Counted from the first letter of the stretch, positions 45,801 through 55,331 are shown. The stretch: DNA of 64,000 nucleotides from Heloderma charlesbogerti (GCA_026122225.1 JANEZZ010000983.1:62001-126000); one strand, 5' to 3'. Notes: generated by a model not told the origin, from the sequence alone. Numbers and translations: made by a program.

Positions 45801-48352
45801 GAAGTACAAATATCTATGGTGAAACACTTTAGAATAGGCCTTGATGAGAACTATGAAATATCTGAAAAATGGTTTCTTGATGATTTGGAGATGATTGATG
45901 GAAAAGAGGCTGATGCCGTAAGTCCTGCATTTTATTATAAGGTTTGTTTATCCTGCAGTCTGTGATGTACCATGTTTGCCCAACAATACAAGCTAAGTAT
46001 GGGGTACAGAGGATGAATGCCTGCCAAAACTCCTATGCAGTCTCTTTCAACTTCATGATGTTTATGCAGGCCTTGTGTTTAAGCAGTAGCCTGGTTGCCA
46101 TAGGCTACATGGAATTGCTTGTAAGCAGATGCTTGGAATTCCATACAGGTAAGTCAGCAGGCTGGCAGAGGAGGGATGCTCCATTCTTCTTGTGTGCCCA
46201 GCATCGAAACCAAGTGGGCTACCGGGGGGGGGGGAGCCCCTCCTCTGTGCCCAGCATAAAAAAGTAGCATGCTGCTATAAGAGGGATAGCAGTCTCTGAC
46301 TCTTGCTACAAGCCCCCAGCAGTTAGGAAACATTTTTGCAGGCTAGTAACTGTTGTGGGGTCATGTACAAGGTTAGTTTCTAAACACACACTCACACAAA
46401 CACATATAACACAATTAAATATAAATTTAAAATGCAGAAATAAACAATATATGAAGTAATAAGTCAACAATGTTGAATGAAAGACATGAAACTGCTGAGA
46501 AGCCAGGTTGCACTGCAGGTGAAGAACCCACTGTGACAGCTATTGAAAATGTTGTGTTCTGTTCACCCTAAGATTTCTGGATTCTAAGGCCATTTCTACA
46601 CAAGGCATTTATTGTGCACTCATGATTGGCCACTCACAGAGGTTTACGGGTATTTTACACGATGTCATAAACCTCCAGGCCATCTCCTGAGGTTTTTCCC
46701 AATTATCCCGCCTTTAAAAAGACGATATAAACTGGAATATAAAGAAACCCCACCATTTCTGCAGTGTGTAGAACTGGTATATTGTGATAATTCTGCCACT
46801 AGATGGCACTGTTTCATTGAAAAATATAGAAAGCCCTGGCAAGGCTGCTGAGAAAGGGTGTTTTCAATTCCACGTCATGTTCGTCGATTAGGAGCCAATC
46901 CTAATCGTGCCACAGAAATGGAAGCAAAATGCTCCAGTAGGGCTGAAGGTTTTTCCTCTTAATGTAGAGACTCTTAAAGGCTGCTTCCATACCGAGGTTT
47001 TTTTAGTTTCATGTACATTGAATCAGTTAAATGGGGACTGTGATAATGCCAGTGCTGCTCCAAATAGCAAACCAAACACCAATAGAAGCAGCAAAAGTGA
47101 CATATTCCAAAACTGAGTTTTGCCCAACACCACTATTAGTTGACACCTCTTGTCAACTTTTCCCGTCACTCTCCATGTAATTCAAGTTTAGCACATTTTG
47201 TGCTCTATCATCATGTAGCCTTTTCAGCGTGTGATGAGATTACTATTATAAATGCAATGGTTCTAACCTTGTGCTGAAACTTTATCAGACTGCAAGACAG
47301 AGGATTTAGGCAACTGCTCTTCTCTAACCCAATTGTAACATGCTTGGAATTCATTATATGAGAGCCAATTCTGAATTTGTGTGAACTGGCCCTAATTATT
47401 GTACATGGAGTTCTTCTTGCCTGTGAGCTTTGACTGCAGCCTGAGTCTCTGCAAGAGTGAATTGTCTTATACCTGTAACATAAATCCTGTGTTATTTTGA
47501 CTTTAATTATGGCCAGGTGGTTCCCAAACAACAACTAGCTTCAGGTGGCATAAAATTTTAGCATCTTCAGAAAAATGTGAAAACCTCAAGCATTTTGGCA
47601 ACAGAAGCTTTTCCAAAAAAAGACATGTTACCTACATCTCCCGCCCTTCCCCGATTAGAATCATAGAATAGTAGGGTTGGAAAGGGCCTATAAGACCATC
47701 AAGTCCAACCCCCTGCTCAGTGCAGGAATCCAAGTCAGAGCATCCCTGACAGATGGCTGTCCAGCCTCATCTTGAATGCCTCCAGTGTGGGAGAGCCCAC
47801 TACCTCCCTCGGTAATTGATTCCATTGTTAAGAGCAGTGTACATTTTAGGAGTGACTTATAACTATTCAAATATTTTCATTTCTCCCTCCCCTTAAAGAA
47901 CTGACATGATTTGTAAAAATTATAATGACTCAGAGTTTTGGAAATATTTCCAAAATCTATTTTTGTTTAATATGTATTTTATTAGGCTACAAGAATGTGC
48001 CAAAGCTACAAGGTGACTGGGTGCAGCACAATAAAGGGTTTAGAGGCTGTAATACAATTATTAATTATTCTTTCTTTCTTTTTAGGATAATCCATGGTTT
48101 GATATGCATTTCAAGAAAGTCTACAGTTGGGAAGCTTACAGCTGTGCATCTAAATATGCCTTTGCACGAACACTAAATAAGTTAAATGAGATGTACCTCC
48201 AGAAGGACTTGAAGATTGTGAACTTTGATTTTACCTACATCAATGATGATGCACTCTGGTCATCCAGCAATGGGGACTGTTTAGTACTTATGAGGATCTG
48301 CTTCTATGCATCCAACCTTTTGTGTCTGTCTCTGTGCCCTCTGCCAGGCTGA
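30695..48352 (+). CDS. EXOC1L: Exocyst complex component 1-like protein, complete
   Basis: Join 30695-30815, 45787-45917, 48086-48352: 519 nt, 172 codons plus TGA, the same length I recall for mammalian EXOC1L. The protein starts [14 protein letters not shown] and ends in [17 protein letters not shown]. Residues about 20-130 match the N-terminal PH-like, PI(4,5)P2-binding module of exocyst subunit Sec3/EXOC1 (conserved [29 protein letters not shown]). The rest of Sec3 is absent. Splice borders are AG/GT and phases agree (1, then 0). An in-frame ATG at 30524 would add 57 residues. It was not chosen because homologues begin at MSSL and the upstream stretch is low-complexity. Intron 1 is 15 kb. 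It precedes EXOC1 on the same strand, matching human synteny. A membrane-linked exocyst role is inferred from homology. Confidence 0.95.
30875..31110 (+). repeat. MIR-like CORE-SINE
   Basis: AGTGGCTAAGAGTGTGACTTGG, GTGACCTAGAACAAGCCACT, CAGCCTCAGTCCATTTATCTGC and ATAATACTACTGACCTACC follow the order of a MIR. It begins 60 bp inside EXOC1L intron 1. Confidence 0.7.
31119..31163 (+). repeat. Microsatellite (GTT)n then (AAT)n
   Basis: GTTGTTGTT for about 20 bp passes directly into AATAATAAT for about 25 bp. It follows the MIR-like element, where its tail would lie. Confidence 0.9.
31328..31418. repeat. Squamate AGTAAG-type MITE
   Basis: GGCTGCAATCCTCTACCCAC, TTGAGAGTAAGCCCCACTG, GAGCAGACATATATAGGATTG. 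A second copy follows at 31491-31577. Confidence 0.8.
31491..31577. repeat. Squamate AGTAAG-type MITE
   Basis: GCACAATCCTATGCATGG, CTCAGAAGTAAATCCCATGG, GTGCTTACTCCCAAGTAGG. Confidence 0.78.
31580..33660. other. Intron 1 of EXOC1L, no recognisable feature
   Basis: AT-rich intronic DNA. Open frames here are short and show no protein resemblance. A diverged AGTAAG-type unit may lie at 33590-33655. Confidence 0.5.
33747..34917 (-). pseudogene. CR1 reverse transcriptase remnant
   Basis: Two frames, 34917-34474 and 34496-33747, encode the RT palm and the C-terminal domain ([52 protein letters not shown]). A one-base shift separates them, and the active-site FADD is FAVD, so the copy is non-functional. 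Confidence 0.85.
35050..35415. mobile_element. DNA-transposon fragment inserted in the CR1 LINE
   Basis: It interrupts the CR1 frame: coding continues from APIF on one side to GEVPDD on the other. The inserted sequence (GAAGCTTTTATCCTGC, CTCTTTACATGATG, CCCTCCAGGGCGTCTCC) resembles the first 140 bp of this window and 50990-51350. Class unknown; borders are approximate. Confidence 0.6.
36058..36590. mobile_element. Non-autonomous hAT-type transposon inserted in the CR1 LINE
   Basis: 533 bp, ends TAGGGATGT and ACATCCCTA, flanked by the perfect 8-bp duplication ATTGTTTG (36050-36057 and 36591-36598). CR1 sequence continues on both sides. It contains two near-palindromes around TACGTA (about 36250-36292 and 36329-36366). 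There is no transposase. Confidence 0.92.
36790..37480. other. Intron 1 of EXOC1L, no recognisable feature
   Basis: AT-rich with no repeat or exon that I can name. Confidence 0.45.
37490..37740 (+). repeat. L2-type LINE fragment
   Basis: The run GTCTATGGTAGCCCCAGTTC and TTGGAAGTCTCTCCCATTGG corresponds to the conserved VVAPxLWNSLP motif of L2-like ORF ends, seen more clearly at 61969-62262. Confidence 0.55.
37742..38045. repeat. Foldback element
   Basis: GGGTTCACACAATGG... at the left, TTAAATAAGCCACAGTGGGC ... GTCATGTGAATCGGCCCA at the right, with AACCCATGG units inside. Family of 3411 and 45325. Confidence 0.7.
38177..38561. mobile_element. MITE of about 400 bp with GCAATCCTAT ends
   Basis: GAGCACAATCCTATCGGGATAGGCAGCCGCC at the left, CATAGGATTGTGCCC at the right. 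Interior similar to 17193-17595. In EXOC1L intron 1. Confidence 0.76.
38820..39050 (+). repeat. LINE 3' tail-like sequence
   Basis: T-rich run followed by AAACTACCTTAGAAGCCATTC and ATTATCATTATCATCATG, typical of L2/CR1-group 3' ends. Confidence 0.45.
39110..39400 (+). repeat. Imperfect tandem repeat, three units
   Basis: The phrase CCTGCTCCAGGTGGAC recurs as CCTGCTTCAGTTGGAC and CCTGCTCCAGCTGGAC with spacings of about 100 and 125 bp, each followed by CCCACAGGG- or CTGTGGGAAGG-like sequence. Confidence 0.65.
39611..39985. repeat. Cluster of three squamate AGTAAG-type MITEs
   Basis: Units at about 39611-39702, 39765-39860 and 39890-39985. Each shows AGTAAATCCCATT or AAGTAAGTCC, GTTTACTCC or GACTTACTTC and GGATTGCAGCC or GATTACAGCC. 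Confidence 0.72.
40012..40394. mobile_element. MITE of about 400 bp flanked by TTA
   Basis: Ends GAGAGCAATCCTATGGCC and CATAGGATTGCACCC. TTA is found on both sides. It follows the MITE cluster at 39611-39985. Confidence 0.8.
40504..40680 (+). repeat. SINE or LINE 3' end fragment
   Basis: GACTAACTGTGCCTTTGGTTTGATTCAG and AGCAGTTCTTATGTTCTTG resemble the common reptile ending GGCCTTTGGTCTGATCCAGC. Confidence 0.5.
40905..41252. mobile_element. DNA element with terminal inverted repeats (CTTTTCTACAC)
   Basis: About 348 bp, left end CTTTTCTACACAA, right end GTGTAGAAAAG. It is the uninterrupted relative of the nested element at 12748-13759. No coding capacity. Located in EXOC1L intron 1. Confidence 0.75.
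41253..42586. other. Intron 1 of EXOC1L, no recognisable feature
   Basis: A diverged AGTAAG-type unit near 41515-41590. Otherwise nothing identifiable. Confidence 0.4.
42587..43361 (-). mobile_element. Probable solo LTR, minus orientation
   Basis: Ends TGTCAGGC and GCCCGACA form an LTR-like inverted repeat. Read on the minus strand there is a TATA-like GTATTTAAGCC (about 42950) and later AATAAAGAGTTTTG (about 42640), in the correct order for U3-R-U5. No clean target duplication was seen (CTCAC/CTGCC), so the identification is tentative. No retroviral coding sequence. Confidence 0.5.
43800..44122. repeat. Foldback element
   Basis: CAGGTTCACATGTGTGTGGG at the left, CCTAGTGTGTGAACTGGGCC at the right, with GGTTTGTT/AACAAACCAC units in the middle. 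Confidence 0.7.
45325..45690. repeat. Foldback element just upstream of EXOC1L exon 2
   Basis: GGTCCAGTTTACATAATTGC, AAGCCATGGTGGTGACTTAT and the inverted AAGCCACCATGGCTTATTAA, CAAACCAGGTC. It ends about 100 bp before exon 2. Confidence 0.72.
45787..45917 (+). CDS. EXOC1L: EXOC1L coding exon 2
   Basis: 131 nt, phase 1 to 0, acceptor TTTTTGTCTTGCAG, donor GTAAGT. It encodes [18 protein letters not shown] through MIDGKEADA. Its length is identical to the second coding exon of EXOC1. Confidence 0.95.
46590..46880. repeat. Relative of the CTTTTCTACAC element family
   Basis: Begins GGCCATTTCTACACAAGGC and contains TTTACACGATGTCATAAACC and CCAGGCCATCTCC, shared with the elements at 1-520, 35050 and 50990. 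Right border unclear. Located in EXOC1L intron 2. Confidence 0.55.
47657..47830 (-). mobile_element. CR1-type LINE 3' end fragment
   Basis: About 170 bp nearly identical to the 3' end of the element at 33666 (AGAATCATAGAATAGTAGGG, CTATAAGACCATCAAGTCC). It lies in EXOC1L intron 2. Confidence 0.88.
48086..48352 (+). CDS. EXOC1L: EXOC1L coding exon 3 (terminal)
   Basis: Acceptor TTTCTTTTTAG, then [15 protein letters not shown] and a TGA after CLSLCPLPG. In EXOC1 the equivalent exon continues into the rest of Sec3. Here the frame ends after a short EXOC1L-specific tail ([20 protein letters not shown]). Confidence 0.95.
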   Translation, partial: DNPWFDMHFKKVYSWEAYSCASKYAFARTLNKLNEMYLQKDLKIVNFDFTYINDDALWSSSNGDCLVLMRICFYASNLLCLSLCPLPG

Positions 48353-48560
48353 CTGTTATTATTTCTTCCAGATTTGGATAAAATTTTGAATTAATATTTT
48401 AAGAAAGATAAATAGATACTAAGTACTGTCAAGGTTTCTATTTTTCATAACAGTTACAATTTTTAACTCAATCATTCTCTCAAAAGTATAGTCTTGATGA
48501 TATATATGTGTTTAAATATTGATTTTCTAACTATTCATTTCAGCATCATGAAATGTATAT

Positions 48561-48650
48561 TCAGGCTGCAATCCTCTCAGTTACCTTGGAGTAAGCCCTA
48601 TTATACTACATGGGGCTTATTTCTGAGTAGACATGTACAGGATTGCACTT
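48561..48650. repeat. Squamate AGTAAG-type MITE in the EXOC1L 3' flank
   Basis: AGGCTGCAATCCTCTCAG, GGAGTAAGCCCTATTATAC, GGGGCTTATTTCTGAGTAGACATG, AGGATTGCAC. Well preserved. Confidence 0.8.
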
Positions 48651-48664
48651 CAAGGCTATATCTA

Positions 48665-48670
48665 AATAAA
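48665..48670 (+). terminator. EXOC1L: Candidate EXOC1L polyadenylation signal
   Basis: AATAAA lies 313 bp after the stop codon and is the first canonical signal downstream. It sits just past a MITE (48561-48650), so the 3' UTR would include that repeat. No transcript evidence. Confidence 0.3.
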
Positions 48671-48679
48671 AATGTAGGT

Positions 48680-50450
48680 TGGTTTTATACCACCCTAACT
48701 GTCTTGGCTTCAAAGAATCCTTGGAATTGTAATTTGGCATGGGGTGGTGCTTTGGGAGGCAGAGACTTCCCCTCTTTGCTACTGTGCATGCAAAAAGTTT
48801 CAGTGAAGTAGGGACAGGAAACCCAAAGTTGGTTATTGTCCCATATTTTTATAAGATCATTTTCATTTTCTGCCACCTCTGGGGTTCCTAATAGCCTAAA
48901 GCAAAGGTTCTCAAACTTTCTACCCTCAAAGCCTGCTGGAGAGAACTGAAAATAACTGAGGCCCACTCATCACAAAATAGTGGCAGATGGTGGTGAAGTT
49001 TGGCATAATCAGTTGGCAATTGCAAATATAATTTTATATTGATATTGAATCCCTCTTTGAAAATGGCTAATTTTTTTTTGCCACAGCAGTTTCCTTGAAG
49101 CAAGGAATTCAGCTTCCCTCAAAGTTAAGTACAGGCATTGGCTCTGGAGGTATCATTCCTTTTGTGGGAAGAATTTGCTGTTCCATAGGTTCTAAGTCTG
49201 GGTTTCCAACATGATGCTCATGGATACCAATGTGCCCACAGAACCCTCTTGGTGCCCACCAGCTTCCCTGCCTTTCCTGATTTTAATTTTATTTCTTGAG
49301 ATTATTTTAAATTAATTTTTAACTGGGAGATTGCTATGCTGTAAAGCAAAGTACTGCCCTTTATTTGGGTTCAAAATCTTTTTTTGGATTTAAAAGAGTA
49401 GTTTTGTATTTTGGAGCTCAGACCCCAGCTCTGCCTTGTACTTAGGTCCTTGGGCTAGTTTTCTGTTAGTCTCACCAGTTTGTCTTCTGGGAAGTCATTG
49501 TTTTGTGACTGGCTATGCCCCCAATGGCAGCCATTTTATGAATGAGCAAGCTCCTCCATGGCAGCCATTTTGTGAGAGTGCCCATAACACTGTCTCAAAA
49601 TTCAAAACGTGCCCTACCAACTCAAAGAAGTTCAGCATCTCTGCTCTAAGTAGAGAAAACTGTTTATTTCATATTGTCTTTCTCCTTCCACCGTATGCTT
49701 CATCTTTTTACCCATCTCCTGTCTTTTCTTCTCCCTTTCTTCTTTCACACTTAACTGCCAGTTTCTTTCAACTGCCAGTTGAACCAACTGCCAGTTTCTT
49801 TCATCCTGCTGCTTTTACATTCACTTCCTCCTATAACAGCTTCCCTCTCTTATCCTGTTCCTCTTATTCCCAAATGATGATGATGATGATGATTAATTAG
49901 CTTTGCTCTCTAACCGGCTCTATGTAGTGTAGCCATGGCACAGGGTGGTCAAGCAAAGAGGCACTGAGCATTCTACAGCACTGAACCCCCCCTGAATGTT
50001 GCCTAAGACCCACTAGTGGGTTCCAACCCACAGTTTGAGAAACACTGGCTGAAAGCACAATGCATATGCACACTCATAGTCAGGGGATAGATTACAGCAG
50101 GTTTGAACAACCTGTGACCCACCAAGCTGAACACAGGCCATCATCCCTAGATAATGGATCATCAGAGATAAACCTGCTTTTGCTGCCTGTCTGGAACTGA
50201 AAACAATGGGGTTTGTCTTCCATATGGCAGACCTAAAGCATTGGAGGTCACAAGCTGTGCATACTTGGACTATAACGGAAAATATTATGAGGACTGAACT
50301 GTGTGTGCTAGGAATGGTTCCATTCTATTTGGAGCGCAACTAGTCACGAGGTGGGCTGAACAGACTTGAACTCTAAACTTCTTATAATATGACATTTGAC
50401 TTTTGATTATATGTTATTGTATGGAACATTTTTTTTCTACAGTGAAACTA
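48680..50450. other. Intergenic DNA downstream of EXOC1L
   Basis: No gene recognised. Contains a T-rich pyrimidine block with AACTGCCAGTT repeats (about 49750-49800) and a (GAT)n run at about 49875-49893. Confidence 0.5.
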
Positions 50451-50456
50451 ATCAAT

Positions 50457-50530
50457 GTGAGGCTATAGTTCAGTGGTTAGGTGCATGCAGTATTTGTATT
50501 GGGCCCCCAAGTTTGATTCCCAGTTCCCAT
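50457..50530 (+). repeat. tRNA-derived SINE head
   Basis: GGCTATAGTTCAGTGGTTAGG resembles a tRNA A box, and GTTTGATTCCCAGTTCCC a B box (GTTCGAATC). The body after the head is missing or unrecognisable. Confidence 0.55.
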
Positions 50531-50989
50531 TGTACAGTTTCCTAATTATGGATGTACATGGTCACTCAATACAGTTAAAGTGAAGACCTTTTTTCAGTAA
50601 TGTATATTGGTCTGATTCAAAATGAGGACATTTTCACACAATGCTGGAAGCATATTTAAGCCTTTACATGCTATTTGTATGCATGTGCGAATATTTATGA
50701 ATATTCAAGTGAATGTCCATTTCCAGCATCTTTTGACATGAATCCTGGCCACAATATATTTCTTATTCTTTACAATATCATAGGACTAATTTTTCCTAAA
50801 AACAGACTCTGGGTGTGCAGATGTTATCAAGACAGGATAGGAAGCAGAGAATTATTTTTTAAAAGAAATGTACAGCTAAATTACCATCTGGATAATAGAA
50901 AGAACTGATCTAAGACTCACAACTTCAGGCAAACCCTTATAACTGTTATATTTAGGAGGCGTGAGGAAGTACTGATTGCTCCAGGTTAA

Positions 50990-51385
50990 TAAAACTTTGG
51001 GGTTCATCACACAAGGCTCAAATCCCGCATCCTTACCAGGGCTTTCTGTTTCTGGATTCTTTGTGGGATTAAGATCAGCTCGTTTACATGGGCGGAAACA
51101 AGCTGTGAATCAAGAACTTCCTTTCTCAGCAAGTTCTATATGTTTCATTTTACAGCTACAAGATGGTGCTGTGATTATAGAGCAATGCCGTCATTACAGA
51201 CAGCCCATAGATCAGATTAACATCCCTTATTGTGTTATCTCCAATATTCTAAAAAGTGGGATAAAGGTCATAAACTGTGGGAGGGGCCCTGGAGGTTCAC
51301 GACGTCATGTAAAGGACCTCCAAACTTTCGTGAGCAACCAATCTTGATCACAGGTTATAAGCTCCATGTGAAGAAGCGCTTTAAG
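50990..51385. repeat. Interspersed DNA-element copy
   Basis: Begins GGGGTTCATCACACAAGGC and contains GGCCCTGGAGGTTCACGACG, CATGTAAAGGACC. It matches the family seen at 1-520 and 35050. The open frame over it (50976-51347) shows no recognisable protein. Confidence 0.5.
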
Positions 51386-51779
51386 TCCACTTATTAAGAC
51401 TTTAATTAAACAACATGAATTAACCAGCCAGCTGTAAATACTCTTTGCCATTCTTTCTTAAGCAATATTCAAGTAATTGATATTTTTGACAGACTTTTTG
51501 TTTTATGCTGAAAATTGATTATGTAACCCCAGATTTGTTACATTCAACTATTTTTGCTCTTGCTTGGCTCTTATTGTATATGTAACAGGAATCACATGGT
51601 AATATAGTGTATATGTTAAATACCAGTGCTATGAAAAGTGGATACAATATATGCAATTCTGAACACTTTATGTGAAAGAGAGCTAATTTAAACCTGTGTA
51701 ATGCCTCATTTGCATGTTCAGAGCAAAATAGCTCAATCCTTAAGTTGTTACTAGAGGTGTGCACAATTCACAAGGTTTG

Positions 51780-53700
51780 ACTTGGACCCTGATTCGATGC
51801 TTTGGAAAATGGTCCGATGCTGCTTGGACCAATTTGGATCCATTTCAATCCAGTTTGATTGGAACAGAAACTGCCTTGGTCACCCTAGGGGGATGACCTG
51901 TGCCAGGACAGGGGGAATACGACTCTATTGGTTCTCGTGGGCCTTTCAGTGTCTTTCAGTACCATTGACTATGGTACCCTTTTGGACAGGCTGTCTGAGT
52001 TGGGATGTGTGGGCACTGTATTGCAGTGGTTCTGGTCCTACTAGGATAGCTGATCCCAGAAATGGTGCTGGGTTATTTTTTTGCTCTACCCCATGGCAGT
52101 TGTGCTAAGGGGTTCCTCTATTTTATCCCCCATGCTTTTCAACATCTACATGAAAACACTGGGAGAGTTTATCTGGGGATGTGAGCTGAGGTGTCACCAC
52201 TATTCAGATTATTCTGTTGCAGAATTTTACCCTTCTGCTGGGCTCGGTCAGAGAACAGACACCGACTTTTGTTTGAGTGGATGTTTATTACCAGAACAAC
52301 AAGGTGTGGTGCAGTCAAGAGTTGCCAACACGGTCCCTTGGGCCTAGACCCAGAACAATAGATGACTTTGGTATTTATACAAACAAGTGAACAAGGCACA
52401 TGATGTAAGCTTTGGTCAGTATTTGGTGCAGCACTGAATCAAAGGGCTACAAACTTCCTTCAAAGGAAGTTTTCCAGTTTCCAGAGACAAACGGCCTGCT
52501 AGGCATTGTGACTCATGTGCAGTAAGTTAATCAACTATCACTAATTCAATCACTACCTCTAGCACTAATACAATCACTGTGTCCTTTTTTGCCTACATGA
52601 CTCTTGGCACCTCAGCAATACATTCCCATACTAACAATGCAAGTGGTATTTTTCCACTTCAATACCCAGCTCTACCTCTCCATTTTATCTAATACAGATG
52701 AGGCAGTTGATGTCCTGCTTGGGCAGGATAATGGACTAAAGGCCAATAAACTTAGACTTCATTCAGACAAGATGAAGATACTTGTTGTGGGTGGTTCATC
52801 TTTCCAGTTAAGTGGCATTCAACCTGTACTAGAGGGAGCTGCATTCCCCCTAAAGGAGCAAGTTCATAGTCTGGGGGTGCTCTTAGATCTGTCATTGCAG
52901 GGCTGGCCCTCCCATAAGGTGGTGGATCAGGAGGGGCAGTGAATCACACACATACACACCTGCCAGGAAGGCCCCTGTCACCACCTTGCTGGCCCACTCT
53001 TCTGCTGTGACAAATACTGCAGCAGGAGAGCAAACAGTGGAACTCCTCAGAGAAGCCATCACCTGATCTCTTTTTCTAAGGGAGTACTTAGAGTGAGAGA
53101 TTGGGGAGCCAAGTTCTCTAGAGCAGGTGCCTACCCAGTCTCTTGCTCTGAGGCCTTCTCTAGTGCAAGAGATCAGGTAGGCACCCTCTCTAGAGAGTTG
53201 TGTTGGCTGCACAAAGCGAAGGACCCCTCCACAGAGCAAGGCATTTGGGCCTGGTTGGCTCTCCAGAGAGCCTGCTCAAGTGATAGATCTCTTGTTCTGA
53301 TGGAGTCCCATTCTGAGAATCAGAGGTTGCGGTGTGCACATGTGCAGTGGTGGGCAGGCGGCTACAAGATGGATCTTTTCAGTAGTGGTACCCTGTCTGT
53401 AGAATCCCCAGAGAAGCTTGCCTGGCACCTATGTTATGATCTTTTCAGTGCCAGGTGAAGACTTTTATTCTCCCAGGCATTTTAAGAATTGTTTTTAAAA
53501 TTTAGTGCTTTTAGATCATTGCACTTTTATTTTGCTGGTGTTTTACTTTGATTTTACATGCTGCAGTATTTTTACTCTTTGCTGCTGGCTTTATCTTGAT
53601 TTTTATTATGTGCTGTTTTTATTCATTATTTTATTATTTGTATTTTGTTTTTAATGTATTATTGGGTCATTTAAGAGGCAACCAATAAATATGTAAATAA
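51780..53700 (+). mobile_element. L2-type LINE, degraded and split by an LTR-like insertion
   Basis: Frames give GSSILSPMLFNIYMKTLGE, CELRCHHYSDYS, DEAVDVLLGQDNG, LKANKLRLHSDKMKILVVGG and LKEQVHSLGVLLDLSLQ, in the order of an L2-like reverse transcriptase. The YADD is degraded. The 3' part (from about 53450) is AT-rich with an AATAAATATGTAAATAAA tail. Foreign DNA sits between 52215 and 52656. Confidence 0.8.
52215..52656 (-). mobile_element. Probable solo LTR inside the L2 LINE
   Basis: 442 bp between L2 halves, starting TGTTGC and ending TTTTCCA, with imperfect 4-bp flanks ATTC/CTTC. On the minus strand a TATA-like GTATAAATACC (about 52373) is followed about 100 bp later by GGTAATAAACATCC (about 52290), the spacing expected of an R region. 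No coding sequence. Confidence 0.55.
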
Positions 53701-53719
53701 ACCCCACGTTTTACAGAAG

Positions 53720-54270
53720 CACACATGCAAAAAAGGGAAGAAACCTTAACAGGCAAAGGCCCCTCAGCCTAAAATATCCAATGCGGACTGAGCATGCTCA
53801 GGAGCCATGAAATAGTCAATCAATAGGAAAAGAAAATGAGAGGGAGGGGAAAATGGAACCTATTGCTGAAGAGGAGGCCGTGGTGGAGGCAACATAGGAG
53901 GCACTGATCAGCTTCACACTGAGAAGCTATTTTTCATTTTGTGGTGGGCTCCCACGTGTATATTTATAATGCCAGTTCCAGCGCTTAGCCTAGTTCGAAT
54001 TAAGCCCACCTTATAATCCTGTCCTCTTGCCGCTTCACTTTTCTGCATTTGCATAGCAAGATGCAGCAAGGACACCCTATTCTGTGACCTAAAATTAAAA
54101 TTATTTTAAAGTCCCTACCCTACCTCCTAACCCACCTTTGGATCCCCATGGTGGCTTACAAATAAGCTACGACACAAAAGGAGAAAAACAGAAAACAAAG
54201 GTTCAATTATTCTTAATTGCTACCCACAAGCTAAAACAAGTTTTGTTTTTGCCCAACAGGGGCCTTCGCG
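53720..54270. other. Intergenic DNA upstream of the EXOC1 promoter
   Basis: Nothing recognised apart from a tail-like CCCACCTTTGGATCCCC-type repeat near 54130-54170. Confidence 0.4.
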
Positions 54271-54283
54271 TGTATACCATTAA

Positions 54284-54394
54284 CTTGTGGCTCGCCAGAT
54301 GTTATAGGACTGCAACTCCCATCATTCCTCTGTATTGGCTATGCTGCTAGGGCTGATGGGGGTTGCAGTCCAACAACATCGGGAGGGCCACAAG
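54284..54394. repeat. Hairpin MITE, CAACTCCCATCA family
   Basis: CTTGTGGCTCGCCAGATGTTATAGGA pairs with the inverted CAACAACATCGGGAGGGCCACAAG; ACTGCAACTCCCATCA pairs with TGATGGGGGTTGCAGT. It lies just upstream of the EXOC1 CpG island. Confidence 0.82.
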
Positions 54395-54429
54395 TCTCCC
54401 ACCCCCCGTACCATTCCACTGATTTCCGT

Positions 54430-55110
54430 CAGTCCCCTTAGCCAGGAAGAGCAAAGAAAAGACTCTTCTCCCTTCCCCAATTCTCCGCCTCGTGTTTAGT
54501 GTCTCCCCCGCCCGACATCACTGAGTAGAGAATGCCCAGCTCTCCATTGGACGCCATTTTAAATCTCCCTCCGGGTCATGAGAGCTCCCTGTCGAAAGCA
54601 ACGGAGAGCGCCTGAGGTTTACCGTAGTAGAGATTGGGAACTAGCGTGTCCAGCTACCACGGCAGCAGAGAAGACAGGAGTTCGTGCCCTTTCTCAGTCG
54701 GGGCTTCTTTCGCGTGGGAAATCTTTGGTCGTGCGGTGTGTGAGCGAGCGTATTTTTAGTTTTTAAACATCTGAAAGGGCGACGAGAGAAAAAGGTTATT
54801 GAAAATAAAAGCGGACGTTCGCCTGGGTGTCACTCTACCCTTTTCTATCTCTACGTCCCGCTCCCCTCCGCCCCTAGTCTCTATGGTGTGCGTCAATCTT
54901 ATCAGACGTTAAACGCTAGTGTCTATGTACTTCCGCCGCTGTCATATGACAGAAGCAGGAAATGCGACTGGAGACGGAGAAGGCGGGTCTGTAGAGCCTG
55001 GCAGTGACCGTTGCTGGCTTTAGAGGACCAGGTCAGGAAGAGACCTGCACTCAGCCCGGCCTGTGGGGTAAGGAGAGGGAAATCGCGCTGGGCACTGGGC
55101 GCGCTTGCCC
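54430..55110 (+). promoter_or_regulatory. EXOC1: CpG-rich promoter and probable non-coding exon 1 of EXOC1
   Basis: A GC- and CpG-rich block containing CCCGCCCGAC, GACGCCATTTT (YY1-like) and TACTTCCGCC (ETS-like) motifs. A plausible untranslated first exon ends at 55067 with donor GTAAGG. The coding start lies 2 kb further on behind its own acceptor at 57047. A non-coding first exon is also known for mammalian EXOC1. The exact start site is not determinable here. Confidence 0.6.
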
Positions 55111-55212
55111 GGGGAGAGTCTGCGGGGCCGGTCAGTGGTTGTGGCGATTCCGTTGACGGTTCCTCTGCCCCTCAGGCATCCCACCGCCACTCCTTCGTCT
55201 CACGCTGTTTTT

Positions 55213-55331
55213 CAGCCTTCCCCAACCTGGTGCCTTCCAGATGTGTTACACTACAACTCCCAGCATGCTGGCTGGAGATGCTGGGAGTTGTCATCCAAGA
55301 CATCTGGAAGGCACCAGGTTGGGGAAGGCTG
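55213..55331. repeat. Near-perfect hairpin MITE in EXOC1 intron 1
   Basis: CAGCCTTCCCCAACCTGGTG and CACCAGGTTGGGGAAGGCTG are exact complements, as are ACAACTCCCAGCAT and ATGCTGGGAGTTGT. 119 bp with a small loop. It makes mirrored open frames. Confidence 0.92.
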
